In this document: one piece after another, positions 44,836 to 56,700 of the stretch
How the letters are laid out: every line of letters starts with the position of its first letter
Numbering within the stretch: position 1 is the stretch's first letter
Origin: Ilyonectria destructans
Lineage: Eukaryota > Ascomycota > Sordariomycetes > Hypocreales > Nectriaceae
DNA length: 64,000 nucleotides
Reading direction: 5' to 3'
Assembly: GCA_020740775.1 (NCBI GenBank)
Contig: JAHEWK010000014.1
Coordinates: 186,001 to 250,000 of the forward strand
The notes under the pieces: generated by a model
The model's input: the letters and a program-made list of their open reading frames with translations, nothing else
What the model was told of the DNA's origin: nothing
Databases searched by the model: none
Program-made: the position numbers and the translations under genes

Positions 44836-47800
44836 TCAGTTGACCATCACATTCCGAAACGAGTCCGAGATTTCGTCTCGCGAGGGCGGCTCAAATCTCT
44901 CACCCGCCGTCGAGACCCCAGCAGCTAGCCGGTCCTGCATGAGCTTCAGAAGCACTGTTGGAACGGCATCGTCGGTTGCGCGAATAGTCAACCGGATCAT
45001 CTAGGAGACAGTGTTAGCATAAACCCTCGCACACTTGGACTTGGGGACTCACCTGGGTAGTGTAGTTTGGCTCAAGTCTCAGTAGACAGCCAAACTTGCC
45101 ACCTTCGGCTGTGTGCAACACACTCGCACCGACAAGGTTCTTAGGGTTGGGGTCAACCATGTCGAGCAGCCGCCACCTGAAGCCTTCCACAGTGCCAGAG
45201 ACGAATTTTTCCGTGATCTCCCTGTTCCCCTTGGAGACCCCAAAGACACCTTGAGCTTCTCGAGGGGCACCACCAATTTGCTTCCATCTCTTGAAAAAGT
45301 CCTCGGCAGTAAGCTCGGCCGGATCCATGAACTTATGGATTGTCACAGGGAGCTTCAAAGTCAGAGCCTGCAAGGCACCAGCCAGATAACTGATTCTGAC
45401 AGTCGGGCTCTTTTCAAAGACCTTCTTCGACTCAAACATGACCACCTGCTGAGACTGTCCCCCTTGTGGAATTGTGCTGTCTGGGAGGTTCTTAACATCC
45501 CAGGTGAGGTTGCTCTTCTCGCTCTCGTCCAAATCCAAAGTCGTCGTGAATGAACCCATTGCAGTAGGCGTCTTGTTCTTGAAATATGTGATCAGGCAGG
45601 CCATTTGGCCACGGTACTCGGAACGAACGCCGATTTGGAGCTGGCCATCTTCATACAAAATGCCGTCAGACTTGACTAGCAACCTGTTGTAGCCATGCTC
45701 CCAGCCAGGGGACAAATGAGCCGCACTGGCAAGGTTTGGTGCCTTCAACATCTTTGGCTCAGATGGAGCGGGAGTGTTCATATCAAGTCCAGCCAAGTCA
45801 GAAGCCCCGTTGGCGTGACCGTTGGCGCCATTAGGGCCATTGGCCTTGCCATTTAGATTAGCTGTGGAACTGAATGACCTCTTCACAGCCCCTGGCTTAG
45901 CCATGCTCAGCTCGGAGACATCCGTGTTGGCGTCCTTGCCACCAACCACCCAGGTCCTTCGATCACTGGTATTGGCGTGCTTCTGATGAAGGCGAGAAAG
46001 AAGCGCAGATTGCCTCTCGGGGAATGGAGGCATCTCGTCACAGAGGGTTCTCAGAAGGTCATCTGTAGGCATTTGTGCTAGGGTCAGATACTCGCAGGCT
46101 CTCTGTTGCAGTTCGGAGTCCAAGTTGTGGCTGTGGAACTCGAACACATGCATGAGCTGGGGCTTGATCTCCGGGAACAGGTTGACGTATTTGATGAAGC
46201 AGGATAGAATCATGGCGCGGGTGCTGGACGAACATCCGTTGAGTTTTCCTTGCAAAGCCATGAACTGTTCAATCGGGCTACATCGAGGTTGATCGGCAAC
46301 AAGATGGCCGAATTCTCCCAAGATGTAGGCTCCGATCTTGACCAGAGTCTCGTGGCAGTGGTCTGACTTGACATACTGGAGCGCATTCTGAGCTGCGTAA
46401 ACCTGAAGCTCCTCATTGTTCGTCACGATCTGGATTACTCGTTGCCACACTTCATCGCTGACATGGTCTCCGGCCATTGCGATGAGTCGAAGGGAGATAT
46501 CGACATACCACTGAACATCGGTGGCATACTTCTCCGTAAGAATGGCGATCTTAAGAACCATTTCTTCACGGATGGCGAAGTCGGCGTTTTGAAGATAGTG
46601 CAGGAGCTCTCCAACAATCACCTGTGCATTGGAGGAGTCACACATGCTATAGAGCAGGTCGAGTCCCTTGCGGCGCACACTGATATCTCGGTCCTTGAGG
46701 GAGCCAAGGATAATATCCTGATGCTGCTTGATTGGATCAAGAGTTTCGGCTCGGGCCGCGAGATGGGTCATAGCTTCCAAACCCAGGTATCTCACATTGG
46801 TTTCCCGGCTCTGGATGAACTTGCCAAGTCTCAAGGAGATTTGCTTCATCAAACCGTGTTCAGTATCCAGGTGGATGATCAGGTTGATGGCCTCAAAGAG
46901 GACTGCATTCTGGGCGTTGTTCTGCTGTACATTCTTGCTCGTCTCCATGGCCAGGTTCAGGATTTTTTGCAGCGACTCTCGGATCATATCTCGCACGTGG
47001 GTGTCATCTGCACACTTCTGTCAATAATGTACCAAGCGGTTTATCGGCGTTCAACGTACCAGGGGGAGGAAAATATTGCAACAGTCTGAGGAGCTTGGCC
47101 TGGAGCCAGGGACATGGTACTTTGTAGTAGAGGTAGTCGGTGGTATACTCTCCATCGATAAGGATGCGTTTCAAGCGGGCAGCCGCCTTGGCATATGCAC
47201 CCTTGTACTGGTCCAAGTTGTCCTGGGCCAGGGCCATGACGAGCGAGGTCACAGAGAGTGCAACTCCGAGGTCAGCGTCATCCATCAGGTGGATAATGCG
47301 CTCAGCCCATTGAGGTGAGACAATGTCTGGGTGCTTGCGGTACAATCGAAGCAAGGTTAAGGCGGCCTTCTTCTTGACAAATGACTTGGAGGTCCTGTGT
47401 CCTAGATATCAGTACCCAACACGGCAACGGAAGAGTTCAGAACATACGGTGAAATCAAGAGTCTGTGGACCTCTCCGTTGAGGGCCTCTCCCATCTCTCG
47501 GCTTCCGACATTTGCAATTGCGTGAAGAGCAAGGCAATTGAAGAGTTCATTGTGATCGAGCAAGTCCTTGCGGATGCTGTTGACGACAAGGTGAAGCAGT
47601 TCATGCTTCTCGTGTAGGAAAAGGGTCATGGCGAGATAGCCAATCTGCTTCTCGGAGTACTTGTTTGCAGAAATCAGGTTGACTGCTTCGAGGTGACCAA
47701 AGTCGACGTTCCATCCCAAGATGTAAATGTACAGCAGCTTGCAGACGTATTTCTTCTTGTGATAACCGCTGAGGCTGCCATCCTTGAACTTTTGACGGAT

Positions 47801-47944
47801 GTTGGCAAGCTCCTTGTTGATTCGTTTCTCCTCAAGCTCTCGGGCACGAGCGTTTCTCAAATCGGCAATAAACTGGACGAGACCTCGCATATTCGAGTTG
47901 CTGCTGCTCGACCGGCCCAGGAAGCCGGTGCCGGTGGACGACAT
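44836..47944 (-). CDS. AP-2 complex subunit alpha (alpha-adaptin), 983 aa, four exons
   Basis: Exons 47944-47448, 47394-47060, 47007-45053 and 45000-44836 sum to 2952 nt. The start is the first ATG of the frame (MSSTGTGFLGR). The N-terminal trunk has MRGLVQFIADLRNARARE and the nearby RINKELANIRQKFK, with basic residues that in alpha-adaptin bind phosphatidylinositol 4,5-bisphosphate. Armadillo-type helical repeats follow, then a hinge with low-complexity sequence (GKANGPNGANGHANG), a beta-sandwich ear (YRGQMACLITYFKNKTP) and a platform subdomain ending NYTTQMIRLTIRATDD. This is the large alpha subunit of the clathrin adaptor for endocytosis. The last exon starts exactly at an ATG codon, but the frame joins seamlessly. 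Confidence 0.95.
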
Positions 47945-48692
47945 GGTGGGCAATGTCGGGGGGGGCCCGCGCAGCTAATTTGCCAACGGCCCCTAATTAC
48001 ACGCTTCGTGGAGTGTTCAAACGTTGCGGTCTGCGACCAGGTGCTGCGATGGCTGCGAGACAAGAGGATGCCAGTAGATCTCCCAGTCACAGTGTGGACG
48101 AATGTCGCATAGATTGCATAGTCGATTCGGCGTGCCCAGGTGGCTTAGGCGGCGTACATCGATTGTTCGTCGACGGGGGGCGATGGAGGGGCGAGAGCAA
48201 CCGGGAGGTGCGGGAGGTACGGGGAGGCTCGTGGGCTGACGAGGAGCGGGAGCGTCGGCGTCCGGAGATGCGGCCGTTGGGGGAGGATGCCAAGATAATG
48301 GCAGGAGGGCGAGCGCGGTGGAAGGGTCGTCGCTGGAGGTGCAGTCGACGGTTTGCAAGGTGCAAGTCGCGGGCAGACGTGGAGGAGGCGGAGACGGAGG
48401 TGTGCCCTGTCGCTGGGTTGGCGTTCGTTGGGGGGCCGTGATCTCCAGCGAAGCGACTTGGCTGTTCAAGCCTCCTGCCTCGTGCGGCCACACGCCAGAA
48501 GCAGCCAAGCTTATCCAGAGAGGTGCTGGCCGCTAAGTGGCCCGTGCGCCACATGTACATCCCACTCCCACTGAAGAGCTCTCATCATGACTTCGCATTG
48601 CATCCCACCAGTGATTTTTCGCTGCTACCGCATCCGCCACTTATCACTCCAACGCCGCTCTCCGCAGACCTCCTCTGCAGGCTAGGGGTGCC
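47945..48692. promoter_or_regulatory. Divergent upstream region AP-2 alpha / NDUFAF5-like
   Basis: 748 bp, GC-rich, with a purine-rich + strand (GGAGG, GGGAGG words, about 48170-48440). No gene is supported in it. Confidence 0.5.
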
Positions 48693-49829
48693 ATGAAGGC
48701 ATGCGCGCGGCCCTTTTCGACAATGCGCCCTAGCTTGTGCGCCTTGCCACGGGCTACCACCCTCCGTGCTTCCGTCGCTGGTCGCCGCTTCTACGCCGTC
48801 CAGGCTCCGGGAGCTCCCCGCTTCCAGGTCTTTAACCGGCGGACCAAATGGCTTCAGAAGGAACGCATTGCGGCCAATCCCGAGCTGAGTCGCCAGGCCG
48901 ACTACCTGAAAGACGAGGTTGCCATGCGACTGTCCGAGCGACTGCTGGTAAGCATCGTCCCCGGTTCGCCTCTTGCCGTGATCTCTCGCCTCTAACCTAC
49001 ATCTCAGGATATCAACCGTCATTTCCCTCGAGTCCTCGACCTCGGTGCCAATTCGTGTAACATAGCGCGAGCTCTCGTGAGGGACAACCCTGATCCCGAC
49101 CCAGTAATGCCCGTCTCCCCGCCGCTGTCCAATCGAATCACCGAATTGGTCGCTGCAGACTCGTCTCAGTCCCTACTATATCGAGATATCGATGATGATT
49201 TCAACAAGCAACTCAACATTACTCGACAAGTCTTGGACGACGAAGAGTCAATACCCTACGAAGCTAGCTCTTTCGATCTAGTCATGAGCTCTCTGAGTCT
49301 CCATTGGATCAACGATCTCCCAGGCATTCTAACCCAGATCAATAACATCCTGAAGCCAGATTGTCCATTTATAGGTGCTATGCTTGGCGGCGATACGTTG
49401 TTCGAACTACGGACTTCGCTTCAGCTGGCGGAGCAGGAGAGGCGCGGCGGCATGTCTCCACGAGTCTCTCCTTTGGCAGACGTAAGAGATGTTGGTGGCC
49501 TGCTTCAGAAAGCCGGCTTCAAAATGCTCACAGTAGACATTGATGACATCATTGTTGATTATCCAGACATGTTTGCTCTCATGCAAGACCTTCAAGCCAT
49601 GGGGGAGGGAAATGCTATCCTGGGTAGAGAGATGGGCGCTATCGGGCGGGATGTGCTCCTCGCTGGCGACGCCATCTATCGAGAGCTCCATGGTAACCCC
49701 GATGGATCCATCCCTGCAACCTTCAGAATCATATACATGATCGGATGGCATGAGAGCAAGGACCAGCCGTCGCCGCTCCCCAGGGGAAGCGGTGAGGTCA
49801 ACTTGAAGGATTTCTTGGAGCAAAAATAA
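48693..49829 (+). CDS. NDUFAF5-type complex I assembly factor (SAM-dependent methyltransferase fold), 358 aa, two exons
   Basis: Exons 48693-48947 and 49008-49829 sum to 1077 nt. The N-terminus is rich in R, A and S and lacks acids over about 40 residues, as in a mitochondrial presequence (ATTLRASVAGRRFYAV). The family block FNRRTKWLQKERIAA and LSRQADYLKDEVAMRLSERL precedes methyltransferase motif I (VLDLGANSCNIARAL, starting at residue 94). SSFDLVMSSLSLHWINDLPG, GAMLGGDTLFELRTSL and VDYPDMFALMQDLQAMGEGN follow. In animals NDUFAF5 hydroxylates an arginine of the NDUFS7 subunit during complex I assembly, and the fungal enzyme presumably does the same. The alternative ATG at 48723 would shorten the presequence by ten residues. 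Confidence 0.93.
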
Positions 49830-49996
49830 CTGCTCGTAACCCCTGGATGTACAATGTTGTATCACAAATGTAGAAATGACACCCCAATGAGTTTCCCGCG
49901 TGCATGCGGGGAATTCTTCATGTTTAAACTTCGAAGGATCCGTCAAGTCTATGTAGCCTTGCTTTGGCTGAATATCGAGCAACTCCCACCCAACAT

Positions 49997-50729
49997 CTAC
50001 ACTCGGCGCCAGTCCGTCATGGTGCGTCCAATGCAGCCCAGTCCAGCAACCTCGACAACCTTTTCATGCCAGCTCAGGAGCACGCTCATCGCCGCCGTGG
50101 CGGGCTCGTTTGCGCCGGGTCGTCCTCCAACTTGGCTGAATCCCTGCGAAGACTCCTTGGTCGGCGACCTCGATGCGTTCCCGGGGTGGGCCGTAGCCGC
50201 CATACCCTTATAACTATTCCAGTATTGTTAGACGTGAACCAGGTGTTTCAGATATCACGACGTACATGTACTTCATCAATACGTCCAGGCACTCGCTGCC
50301 ACCCTCGGTTCCGTAGATGCTCTTAAGCAACGGGCTCATATCGCTCGCCTTGATGGACTGAAGGACCTCAATAATGGTTTGCATATGGGCATCCTATTCG
50401 CAACCGCACATGTCAGCTTGGTTTATCTTCACACCGGGACATTCCGCCAATAGCCACGCCCTGGCCGGACGCACCTTTGCACCATCGTCGCCGTTGTAGA
50501 CGGGGGTCTCCAAGCACCCTCTCAGGGCACCCTCGGGATCGCCTCCTCGCAGGAGCTGCCGGACCTGTCCAGCAAGCTGTCGCACCTCGGCCTCGGTGAT
50601 CTCGGGCTGCGGGGGGTGGAGGGTCGAGGTGTCGAAGTTGAGGCTGGAGTCTTCGGTCAAGGCATCGATGTTGATCGTGCGCCAGGCATCGCCCAGCGTG
50701 GCGCTGGTGTGTTGCTGGATGATGGACAT
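49997..50729 (-). CDS. Arp2/3 complex subunit 5 (ARPC5, p16), 199 aa, three exons
   Basis: Exons 50729-50475, 50393-50266 and 50213-49997 sum to 600 nt. Family motifs: SATLGDAWRTINIDALTED at the N-terminus, VRQLLRGGDPEGAL and LETPVYNGDDGAKDAHMQT across the first splice junction, TIIEVLQSIKASDMSPLLKS, and after the second intron YKGMAA followed by VLLSWHEKVVEVAGLGCIGR. ARPC5 is the smallest subunit of the Arp2/3 actin-nucleating complex. The insert between YKGMAA and VLLSWHEK, rich in S, P and G, makes it longer than animal ARPC5 (about 150), as in other filamentous fungi. It is tail-to-tail with the NDUFAF5-like gene, 167 bp apart. Confidence 0.94.
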
Positions 50730-53700
50730 TGTGCAATTGTCTTGCTTCGTTCGACGGGACGCGGGCGGTTTCTTTATGCGGTTGCGATGGTGGTCCGGGG
50801 AGCTCGGCGAGGTAGATGGGAGCTTGGTTAACGTTCGGTCTGTCGATGCAACTGCGTCAGCGAGAGCGATGGCGGGGTGGGGATGAGGCTGAACATGTGG
50901 CACAGCAGTGGGGCCAATTAGGGAGCTCAACCACAGTGACGATATTCCGCCAGATGGATTCCCGAACTCCCCCAAAGCGGCGATAAATATGCGCAAAATG
51001 ACCGGGGCTCTATCTGATAGGATATTTTACGAAAGTGAAAGTTATTCAATCTAGTCGAGGAACAGAAGTCCCGTCCAATGTCGGTCCAAAATACTAATAT
51101 ATAGACGTGTCCTCCTCCCGATTGGGGCTGTCGAGAAAAAGCCAAACGGTCGACAGTTGGGTCCATGACAATATCCCATCCAGTGCATTATTAAATTAAC
51201 GACATTTCCTCTTTGAAGTGATTTTTTGTCTTCCTCTATCACGTCATCATTTAGGATTAGGCAAGCACCTCTCTGGGCATATCTGGTCTCAGTTTCCCGC
51301 CTTCGCCTGTATGTATCTGAAGCTGTAAATCTTCATCGTCTCCCTTTTCCCCATATCTTGAATCTAGCCGGGGCAAATGATAAATGACAAAAAGTCTACA
51401 ATTGATTTTTACTGTAACATGTCGAGTATGGCTTCCTATCCAAGGTAAAGTTATGCTCTCCGCCTCGGGATATCTCGAATGCACCTTCACGCCCACTATA
51501 TCTTTTGTTTACTTTGCTCCAGAGGAAACCGCAAGTTGAAAGTACCTAACTCTCACCCGCAATGTTATTGAGTGCAACATATGCAAATCGATGACATCTA
51601 CCACCTCAGTGAGTTTTACGAGCGAATGGGCAATGTTATTGTGGCTGTCTTCCCAGCTGCGTTCATGCCTCCGACTACCCTATATACGGATTGATCACAT
51701 CGAAGGTCACTGACTCGCATGAATGACGACACTGGAGCTTCTTCCAAGGCCAATATATGTCGCATAAATTACTTGACCATGCGGTGGGAGCAAGCTTGTA
51801 GGGGGTGGACGCAACGGCTACCGGATACTCTTATATCTGTCCCCATCCTCCCGGGTCTGCTAACGGTGGTGCTGTTGCCATCGCCGGTGACAATTCCAGA
51901 CTGATAGATGGAAGTCCAGGGTCAACCGGATCTCAAATTGTGCAACCCTCTTGTCTAGCCATGTCTCGTTGACGAGGTTGATCTAAGATGTCGCGTTCCC
52001 TTGGCAATCACACGTCCTGGAGAGAGTTGCAGTTCCTCCGGATCACATATATCCTTGTATGGAACTCACAATAGGGGATCGAGGTCCATTCCACAAGATC
52101 CTTTTTATCTGCGTCTAGCTATGGCCAAGCTCTGTCGCACATATTAACACTCAAGCTCGAGACTGTTAGTCTCGTTTAGCATATAACAACTGCAGGCCAC
52201 GACACAGTGGCTTCTCGTTCACTAAACTCGTCGTCAGCGGGGGTGTTCTGAACCACAATAAGTTACCCAGCTATGGTGAAGGAGATGTCTCATTGCTTCT
52301 CCCTCATATGCCCAAGGTGGGCATACATGAATGTTGTCGCAACGGATGCTACCTTCACAACATTTGGGAAATACATGTATAAAATTCAAAACAATCCGAG
52401 ATGATAAACATCACATACTTATATGTTCTCAGGGGGAACTCGACACTACTATCTTTTTAGTTATATTTTATTTATGGTCCACGATATCTATCAGTTGGTC
52501 GACTCTCAACCTGGCGAACCTAACCTGTACCTCTACCTGCAACTCTGATTTCAATCTACATGCGATTGCAGCGATAGTCTGTATCCGAGAGAGTACCTAA
52601 CATGTACTTGGTTGGGGCCATGTTGTACTACATGCTCGTAACTTACACATGTCGTCGCCCACCCTTCTCCCATCAAACTACACTTGGATAAGGCGTTCGT
52701 TGTCGTAGTTTCAGCTGATTCACAACCATGCCCATATCGATGACTTAACTACGACACAGGTCGCTACTGTCACCCATCAGGATGATTTCCTCAAGCAACA
52801 TAGCAAAATCGACCTATACAGTCGGAAAATTTCGAGCACAGAGCATTCCCATCACAGTTCACGACAGGGCCCAGCCAGCCGAATGCAACATTGTCATGTG
52901 TCACTACCCTGCACCAGCGAGGTTCTGATGCCGAATACGTCGAGTAACAACCGCGGAGCTCCTGCCTACTAAGGCACCTGCTTCGACACCACTCACCGAC
53001 GAGGGCACATGACACGACATTATCGAGACACGGCACAACCTCCAATTTCGCCATCTCTTTCCTCGCCCCCAGCCGTGTCGCCTCGCGCTGCAGGCCCATT
53101 TTTCCTCCTCGACGTCGCATCTTCCGTACAGGGCTCCCAAACGGACGCAGCGAGTCGCACTTACACGGAACAGCACTCCCGGGTTCATAACCGCATTCGA
53201 CTCGATTTGCGGGGACGGAACAGCTGCAGGACGGTAGGGCGGTTGGGCGGTTGGACGGGAGACGCCGTGTCACACACACTGCTTCCCCAGACGACGAAAT
53301 TGCCACTACGTACTGGCTTGGTTGCGAGCGGCCTCCCCAAACGAGTCAGCCTTTGCACCGTCACACTGATATCATAGCCGGGAGCGACGCTACAACGCAT
53401 GACTAGCCAAAAGGAGCTCATGCGCAGACACAAGCTCCCAATGGACTACTGGTTTCGACGGGCGTCGAGATCATCTTGATATCGATCATTCCGGGAGGAC
53501 GGCGCGGCCATCGATTGAGCCCGTAGCCCCATCCTCCTGACTCGACCCATCGCCCGGGAGTTCAACCCGGCTCGAATGATAAGTGGGTTACTGGAGTGAA
53601 CAACTGGCACTGCAGATCGTCCTTCCAGAAGGCCACTTACTTAAATTAGGAGGCAAGTTTCGACCCCACATGGCGGCCCAGGAACCGTGGGGATATTAGG

Positions 53701-56700
53701 ACGAAAAAATTTGAAATTACCCAGCGATTCGAACACGGATGCCCTGCAATGCGGAAGCAGTTCCCCGGTGCCACGAGGCCCAACCCAACCACCCTAACCA
53801 TCCTGGTCCTCAACCCGCTCAAACAGCAGCCTGGGACCTGACAGCTCGGCGATTCTCTGGGGTCGCTGGACAGAACGGAATGAAGATTGACGAGGCAGAG
53901 TACGACCACGCATGATTGCTGATCGCTGCTCGCAAGCCACATTGTGAGACGAAATCCTGATATCCTTGAGTTCCGTGATATGCGTTGCTGACCTATTTGT
54001 CGAGTTAGACTTCAAAAACACGAGTGCTGGACCTTCAAGTGAGACCTGGATCAATTAGCCTTCGCTGAGGCTTCTGGAACATGGCGACAGCAGGACAGGC
54101 CCCGGGTAAACCTTTCGATTGGGCCTAGACTGCAGTGCACCTGCGCCACGAACCCGATAGGTGGATTTGGCGACGGCCCACTAGTTGGGATGCCAAGAAG
54201 GGTCCTCATCTCATCAGGCTGGGGCTTCCCGACTGATACGAACTGCTGTCACAGAAGTGTGGTAAATGCTGCCTCAAATAAGCTGCTGACACTGCGTCAG
54301 AGTTTATTACACATGTTAGCATATCACCGATATGCCCGTGAATGACGACTGATTCTAAAGATAGGCATTGTTGATAAGGCTTGACAGTTTATCATGGAGA
54401 CATTTGGCAGAGCCAATTGGTAGTCACAGCACCTGGTGACGCCAGATGGGCCCGAGCCAACTACTACGTAGTAAGTCCATCATTCAGAGCCAGTGGCACC
54501 CTAGGACAGCCTCCGCGAAACGACTCGCCGGGACGCGCTCCGGAACAAGGGTTAACCAAGCCTTGGGGCTTCTGGATCTCGCTCCCAGCGTCCCAACCAA
54601 AAGGTTGTGATCCTTGCCATGGAGGCTGGGAAGGGCTTCAAAGGTCCGTGTCAATGTTCCATGTTGGGATGGACGATGGCCTCCCAAGTTTGCATGTCCT
54701 TGCATTAGCAGGAATACATCAATGGTAGCCGAGAACGGGTCCGACCATGCGGTGACACATGGCGGCGGAGGCTTCCTGATCGTGGCAAGGCCTCCGAGGC
54801 GTTCGACGTTGAAGATGTCACATGACGGGGCGGATACGCGACGTGATCCGACAATTGAGACCACGGGCGCGTCAACTGTTTCAATAGCCCCCGACAGTGG
54901 GTGAAAGAGGCCCTGACACGCTGAGAGGCGTCACCACTAGATGTCTTTGAAATGACAATCAATAGACTGCCGTGTCAGTCTGTCACCCGCCGAAAGGACA
55001 AAACACCCCTGTTTCAAGGCCTGATTTGGCCATGGAAATTGGCTAATGCAGGAACGCCGCCGGTACGAGTTTTGATTAGGCACCACGCAAGCCGTCACAA
55101 CATGTGGGAGTCCACGCTAAGGTGGGACCTCCGCAAGCCCCCCTGAAAGAGTGGAGGGAACGGGAGTTGCTTGTGGCTCCTCTCATCGACAAATGGGCTC
55201 CACGAGATCAAGGCTGCCACAAATTGCTGTGCCTGGGTACGAAACACAGACGAAGAGGGTACCCGACGATGCATGGAGCTGACGCTCATGGGCTAGGGGA
55301 GTACGCCTCGGGACTGATCCTGGCAGCGGATGACTGCGCGAGTAATACAGTGTGTACCTGGATCCGATCCCTAGCCAGCACGGTACAAAGTACTTTGCGT
55401 CTGGGGTCCCGTGTTGAGTGCCTTCTGGAAGGTTTCTGCAGCCCCATCGACCCACCGCGATGCTCACCGAACAAAGGGCCATGGCAGACCGAGACGCAGG
55501 GACTCATCGGCCTACTACGAAGTACGTACTACGTAGTAGTAGTAAGCGGAGGCTGGATCAGCGTTGCCAACGGATCACCTGGACAAAAAGGCCTGGTCAT
55601 CGAGCCGTCTCGAGATTATTGACCGATTCACCAAGCCCTCACAGCCCGCGCAAGTTGCCAGTTGCCAGCTGCGCCTAGTGCAGGGGCTTGAACAGAATGC
55701 TGTTTCTCCGACCTCGCTCAGCAGCAACTGTTGAAGCAAATCATCGCTGATACGTGACAAGGCCAGGGTGGTCTTTTGACAAGTTTCTGTGCGCAGCCGG
55801 TGAGAAGGGTGTGTGGTGGTGCGTTGGCCGATTGCACGCGCTTGACAAGCCGTGGGATAAAACTGTCATTAGGCGAGACCGGCAACGGGTCCGTTGCAAG
55901 GTTCGGGAGGTCGTCTGGCCCTGTTCGATAGGGATCCCTGGATGCCACCAGCGACGTACTATGTACTTGCCCGGAACGATAGAGGCAGCTGAATGTGAAA
56001 CAGTCACACTTCGAAATGGACAATTGGCCTTCGAAATCGATACTGGGTCCCACGCCTGGGCGCGACAGAGGGAGATTGATTCATCACTTCCAAACGATTG
56101 GAGGACATGGAACGATATCATGTTTGTACGGGCCATCACCTCGCTAGAGGATATAGGCAAATATCACATGTGCCAAGCTGGCGTCATGCGTCATGGCACT
56201 GACCTTGGCCGCATTGCTGCATGTGCCGCAGGTCTTCTGGAGATGCCAGGCAGCCATATAACGTCCCCAAACATTCCGGATTCTTGGGAATCGGTATCAC
56301 AAGCGGGGACGCGCGGTCAGCAGTCGACATGCGACCGAATGATAGGGCCGATGCAGTACCAGGTTATGCCATGACAAACAGGAATTCGTCGCTCGACACG
56401 AGCTAAAAACTGCAACTGCCATTCTCAACTGCCCCATTAGGCTGACGTAGATCGGAGACTGATTCGTGGGCTTTTATGCTTTTATTGGGTGCCCTATCAG
56501 AAACTTGAGAAAACGAGTTGCATACTACCTGCTGCCAAAGCATGCCGCAAAGGCTGCATTGAAGACGTGGGGTTTCCTAATCGGACCTCTGTGACTTCAC
56601 CTGCTGACTGGACGAGAAGCAGGTTCTTGGTTGCTGGCTAGGCTATCTGTTCTAATTGTCGAAGACGGGAACTGGCGAGCCTCCGACGTCTCGCCGGTGG

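Noticed and set aside
53640..53780. GCGATTCGAACACGGA reminiscent of a tRNA T-arm on the minus strand
   Set aside because: The flanking bases do not form a T-stem, and no matching D-arm, anticodon arm or acceptor pairing is found at the right distance.
55754..56374. 206-aa + strand open frame in the right gene-poor region
   Set aside because: It begins at GTG and has no recognisable domain, and similar-length frames overlap it on the other strand. It is retained only as part of the unexplained interval.
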